Assembly: GCA_015232935.1 (NCBI GenBank)
Contig: JADFYT010000083.1
Span: forward strand, 1 to 8,876
Reading direction: 5' to 3'
Source of the DNA: Desulfamplus sp.
Lineage (GTDB): Bacteria; Desulfobacterota; Desulfobacteria; Desulfobacterales; Desulfobacteraceae
DNA: 8,876 bases
Positions 6,922-8,876 of the stretch are shown one piece after another. The notes under the pieces are model-generated. The model was not told where the DNA came from. It was given only the letters and a program-made list of their open reading frames with translations, and did no database searches. Position 1 is the first letter of the stretch. Every line of letters starts with the position of its first letter. The translations under genes were made by a program, and so were the position numbers.

Positions 6922-7003
6922 TTTCCAGATAATTAAATTGGTGGAAATGCCGCCCTGGACCAACTGGCAAAAGGTTTGTCGCACCAAAAGACTTTTCTGG
7001 AAA
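6922..7003. repeat. Nested inverted repeat in the convergent intergenic region
   Basis: TTTCCAGA (6922-6929) pairs perfectly with TCTGGAAA (6996-7003), and TTGGTG (6938-6943) pairs with CACCAA (6982-6987). The unpaired spacers are 8 bases on each side, so the two stems are concentric. It lies between the selenoprotein stop and the ABC ATPase stop, where a bidirectional terminator would be expected, but no strong T-run follows on either strand. Confidence 0.5.
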
Positions 7004-7020
7004 TCCATAATCTCATGAAA

Positions 7021-7785
7021 TCATGAAAAAATCTTGCCATCTCTTAATTCGACAGTCCTGTCAGCAGTTCTTGCAAGCTCTGGATTATGAGTAACAAGAA
7101 TAATCGTCAATTTTTCGTTCTGATTTAAATCCCGAAGCAGTCTGCCAATCTCATTGCTTCTTGCTGAGTCCAGATTTCCAGTAGGTTCGTCTGCCAGAAT
7201 GATTTCGGGTTTATTAATCAAGGCTCTGGCAACTGCAACTCGCTGCATCTCTCCACCTGAGAGCTGCCCTGGCAGATGATGCATCCGGTTTTCCATACCA
7301 AGCATTTCCAGCAGTGCCCGGACGTTTTGGGTATCAGAAATATCGCTATTGGATTTTATATTCAAAGGCTTGGTGATGTTGGTATCTTTTTTATAGAAAA
7401 TGCGTGGCAGCAGCACATTTTCAAGCACGGTAAGGGTGGGAATAAGATAGAATTTTTGAAAAATATAACCAAACAGTTCCCGCCTTATTTTTGTCAAAAC
7501 CTTTTCTGTGAGAGGTTTTCCATCTCCAAATACCTTTTTGTGTCCGATTGAGAGCGTCCCCGAGCTTGGATTATCAAGGCATCCCAGAATGTTGATCAAG
7601 GTTGTTTTGCCAGAGCCGGAAGGCCCGACAAACGAGACATATTCCCCTCTTTTTATTTCAAGAGAGACATCGTTTACAGCAAAAATTTCTTCGCTTCCCC
7701 TGTGATATGTTTTTTTCAGGTTTCTGGCATTTATGCTGATGTCATTTTCAGTATTTATGCTGTGTTCATAGTTTGATTTTACCAT
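7021..7785 (-). CDS. ABC transporter ATP-binding protein, MacB/LolD/FtsE type
   Basis: A 254-residue cytoplasmic ATPase that should power the adjacent FtsX/MacB-type permease. All nucleotide-binding motifs are intact: Walker A GPSGSGKTT (54-62), Q-loop FQ (Q110) followed by YLIPTLTVLENVLLP as in LolD/MacB/FtsE ATPases, signature LSGGEMQR (175-182), Walker B IILADE (195-200), D-loop NLD (204-206) and switch H233. Compared with typical LolD (about 230 residues) it carries a polar insertion at about 132-153 (KKDTNITKPLNIKSNSDISD) and an N-terminal extension of about 15 residues. The start at ATG 7785-7783 has only a weak purine stretch upstream (GCGAGAACC). The permease gene lies upstream on the same strand, so the two are probably one system. 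Substrate cannot be told from sequence: lipoprotein, peptide or drug are all possible. Confidence 0.93.
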   Translation of the reverse strand: MVKSNYEHSINTENDISINARNLKKTYHRGSEEIFAVNDVSLEIKRGEYVSFVGPSGSGKTTLINILGCLDNPSSGTLSIGHKKVFGDGKPLTEKVLTKIRRELFGYIFQKFYLIPTLTVLENVLLPRIFYKKDTNITKPLNIKSNSDISDTQNVRALLEMLGMENRMHHLPGQLSGGEMQRVAVARALINKPEIILADEPTGNLDSARSNEIGRLLRDLNQNEKLTIILVTHNPELARTADRTVELRDGKIFS

Positions 7786-7963
7786 TTGGTTCTCGCTTTT
7801 CTGTTTCTTTACCGTGAAAACGTATTTTGATTTGAGTGAAACAAAGTGTCATCTGGCAAATTAAGGATTGACTGATCCTTACCATGAAAATGCATTCCTT
7901 GTTTTCATAATTACGGGTGTCCACACAAAGGCCACGCAGGTTTACACAAAGGCTATGCCGGGT
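7786..7963 (-). other. 178-bp intergenic gap with short repeats between permease and ATPase genes
   Basis: No convincing gene is seen. It contains a hairpin AAGGAT/ATCCTT (7863-7868 with 7875-7880, 6-base loop), an AT hairpin ATGAAAA/TTTTCAT (7884-7890 with 7902-7908), and a diverged 16-base direct repeat (7811-7826 and 7881-7896, 13 of 16 matching). The gap is unusually long for genes whose products should form one complex. It may contain a secondary promoter, but I cannot pick one out confidently. Confidence 0.5.
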
Positions 7964-7965
7964 TT
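7923..7965. repeat. Two-copy tandem repeat at the permease 3' end
   Basis: Units at 7923-7943 and 7944-7965 both begin ACACAAAGG and end GGTTT, with a diverged centre. The second unit overlaps the permease TAA (7964-7966 on the minus strand), so the duplication reaches the very end of the coding region. Confidence 0.65.
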
Positions 7966-8876
7966 AATTGATATCGCTTCTGATAGACTCTAAAGGCCTT
8001 ATGCTTGCTGCACGCCAGGCAGGATACAGCCCGCTTATCAAACCTATTACCAATACGGAAATCAAGGTGACAAAAACCAGTCTTGTATCAAGCAGGATCA
8101 AGGAGCCTGTAGGTGCATATGGCAGAAGTTTTCTGACCAGAATCTCTGTCATCTTCGACAATCCATAGGCCATTGTACTTCCTGCAACCCCGCCGAAAAA
8201 GCACAGAATCAAAGTCTCTATCCAGATGAGCTTGAATATATCCGCTGGCATCGCACCCATGCTCTTTAATATGCCTATCTCCTGAAACCGTTCAAAGACA
8301 GACATCAATATAGTATTTATAACCCCTACCATTGCAATTAATACAGCAATTACCGCAATGGAAAAGACCATAACTTTGGCAGTTGTTACAAGATTCATGA
8401 TAGTCTGCTTTACCTGTGCCAAAGAGACAACCTGCACATCAGGGATGTTATAGAGCCTCTCCTCAAAACTTGCGATATCAGCCTCTTTTTTAACCTTGAT
8501 GCCTATGCTTGTTATCTCTCCTTGCTTTCCAAATATCTTTTGTACAGCATTGATCGGCAAAAAGATTGTACCGTCATCTTGAGTTCCTGTACGCTTTAGA
8601 ATCCCGACAACAGTAAGCTCCACATCTTTTTCCACTATCAAGAGCTTGTCTCCGACTTCACGCTGTTCAAGCTCTGCCGCCTCATAACCCATGACCACTT
8701 CAAGTGCTTCAGGATCTGCAAACCATTTGCCCTGCTTGAATTCAAGAAATGTCTTCATGGCTGGAAATGTTGCAGGATCTACCCCAAGATATGCTGACAT
8801 TCCTCCGCTTTCACCCTTGTTGGGATCAAATACAGCCTGCATCAGCATGGGGGTTATCTTGTCAACTTCAGGCTCG
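7964..8876 (-). CDS. ABC transporter permease, MacB/FtsX type (partial, 5' end outside window)
   Basis: The C-terminal 303 residues of an inner-membrane permease. The frame stays open to the right edge (EPEVDKITP precedes the first internal Met), so the real start lies beyond 8876 and the Met at 8848 is internal. The visible part begins in the extracytoplasmic MacB-type core domain (VDPATFP, QREVGDKLLI, VVGILKRTGTQDDGTIFLPI) and ends in the FtsX domain with three transmembrane segments (VMVFSIAVIAVLIAMVGVIN, IWIETLILCFFGGVAGSTMA, LVFVTLISVLVIGLISGLY). The coupling-helix region ERFQEIGILKSMGA and the C-terminal signature YPAWRAASIRPLESIR are both typical. The family moves substrates by mechanotransmission, for export from the periplasm or lipoprotein extraction. 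Its ATPase partner is encoded 178 bp downstream; a membrane-fusion protein gene might lie upstream, outside the window. Confidence 0.93.
   Translation of the reverse strand, partial: EPEVDKITPMLMQAVFDPNKGESGGMSAYLGVDPATFPAMKTFLEFKQGKWFADPEALEVVMGYEAAELEQREVGDKLLIVEKDVELTVVGILKRTGTQDDGTIFLPINAVQKIFGKQGEITSIGIKVKKEADIASFEERLYNIPDVQVVSLAQVKQTIMNLVTTAKVMVFSIAVIAVLIAMVGVINTILMSVFERFQEIGILKSMGAMPADIFKLIWIETLILCFFGGVAGSTMAYGLSKMTEILVRKLLPYAPTGSLILLDTRLVFVTLISVLVIGLISGLYPAWRAASIRPLESIRSDIN

Noticed and set aside
6964..6980. Sigma-54-like TGGCA...TTTG sequence
   Set aside because: GG is followed 10 bases later by GT instead of the required GC, and it points into the 3' end of a convergent gene.
7879..7908. 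Nine-codon minus-strand mini-frame (MKTRNAFSW) in the ABC gap
   Set aside because: No SD and chance length; nothing supports translation.

Overview
The window looks like a chromosomal segment of an AT-rich Gram-negative anaerobe, most likely a Desulfobacterota (sulfate-reducer type) bacterium. This is inferred from the outer-membrane-type gene content (periplasmic Prc protease, YhdP/AsmA-like protein, MacB/LolD-type ABC exporter), from the moderate-to-low GC with K/I/S/N-rich proteins, and above all from a bacterial SelW-type selenoprotein gene read through an in-frame TGA. I cannot name the species.

Layout, plus strand: a short structured leader (about 11-91); a Prc/Tsp-family tail-specific protease (136-2307); then, 38 bp on, a 1249-residue AsmA/YhdP-like membrane-anchored periplasmic protein (2346-6095). 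A long imperfect inverted repeat (6101-6181) separates this envelope pair from a small stand-alone YqfO/NIF3-insert-type protein (6210-6557). Next come three in-register 22-bp direct repeats (6578-6643) and a 79-residue SelW/Rdx-family selenoprotein (6667-6906) whose CxxU motif uses TGA at 6697-6699 as selenocysteine. Conventional gene calling would truncate or miss this last gene.

Layout, minus strand, converging on the selenoprotein gene: the C-terminal 303 residues of a MacB/FtsX-type ABC permease (7964-8876, running off the right edge) followed downstream by its probable ATPase partner (7021-7785). The 178-bp gap between them contains several short repeats. The convergent junction 6907-7020 holds a symmetric nested inverted repeat.

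How the genes may work together: prc and the AsmA-like gene are close enough to be one transcript, and both act in the periplasm on envelope maintenance (proteolysis of envelope proteins; inter-membrane lipid transfer in the YhdP/TamB/AsmA group). The YqfO-like protein and SelW may form a second small transcript of unknown purpose, with SelW a likely thiol/selenol redox protein. The ABC pair is a separate efflux or lipoprotein-release type exporter. No rRNA, tRNA, CRISPR array, insertion sequence or phage gene was seen. The observations most worth following are the unannotated selenoprotein, the anti-Shine-Dalgarno-like repeats in front of it, and the unidentified structured leader upstream of prc.
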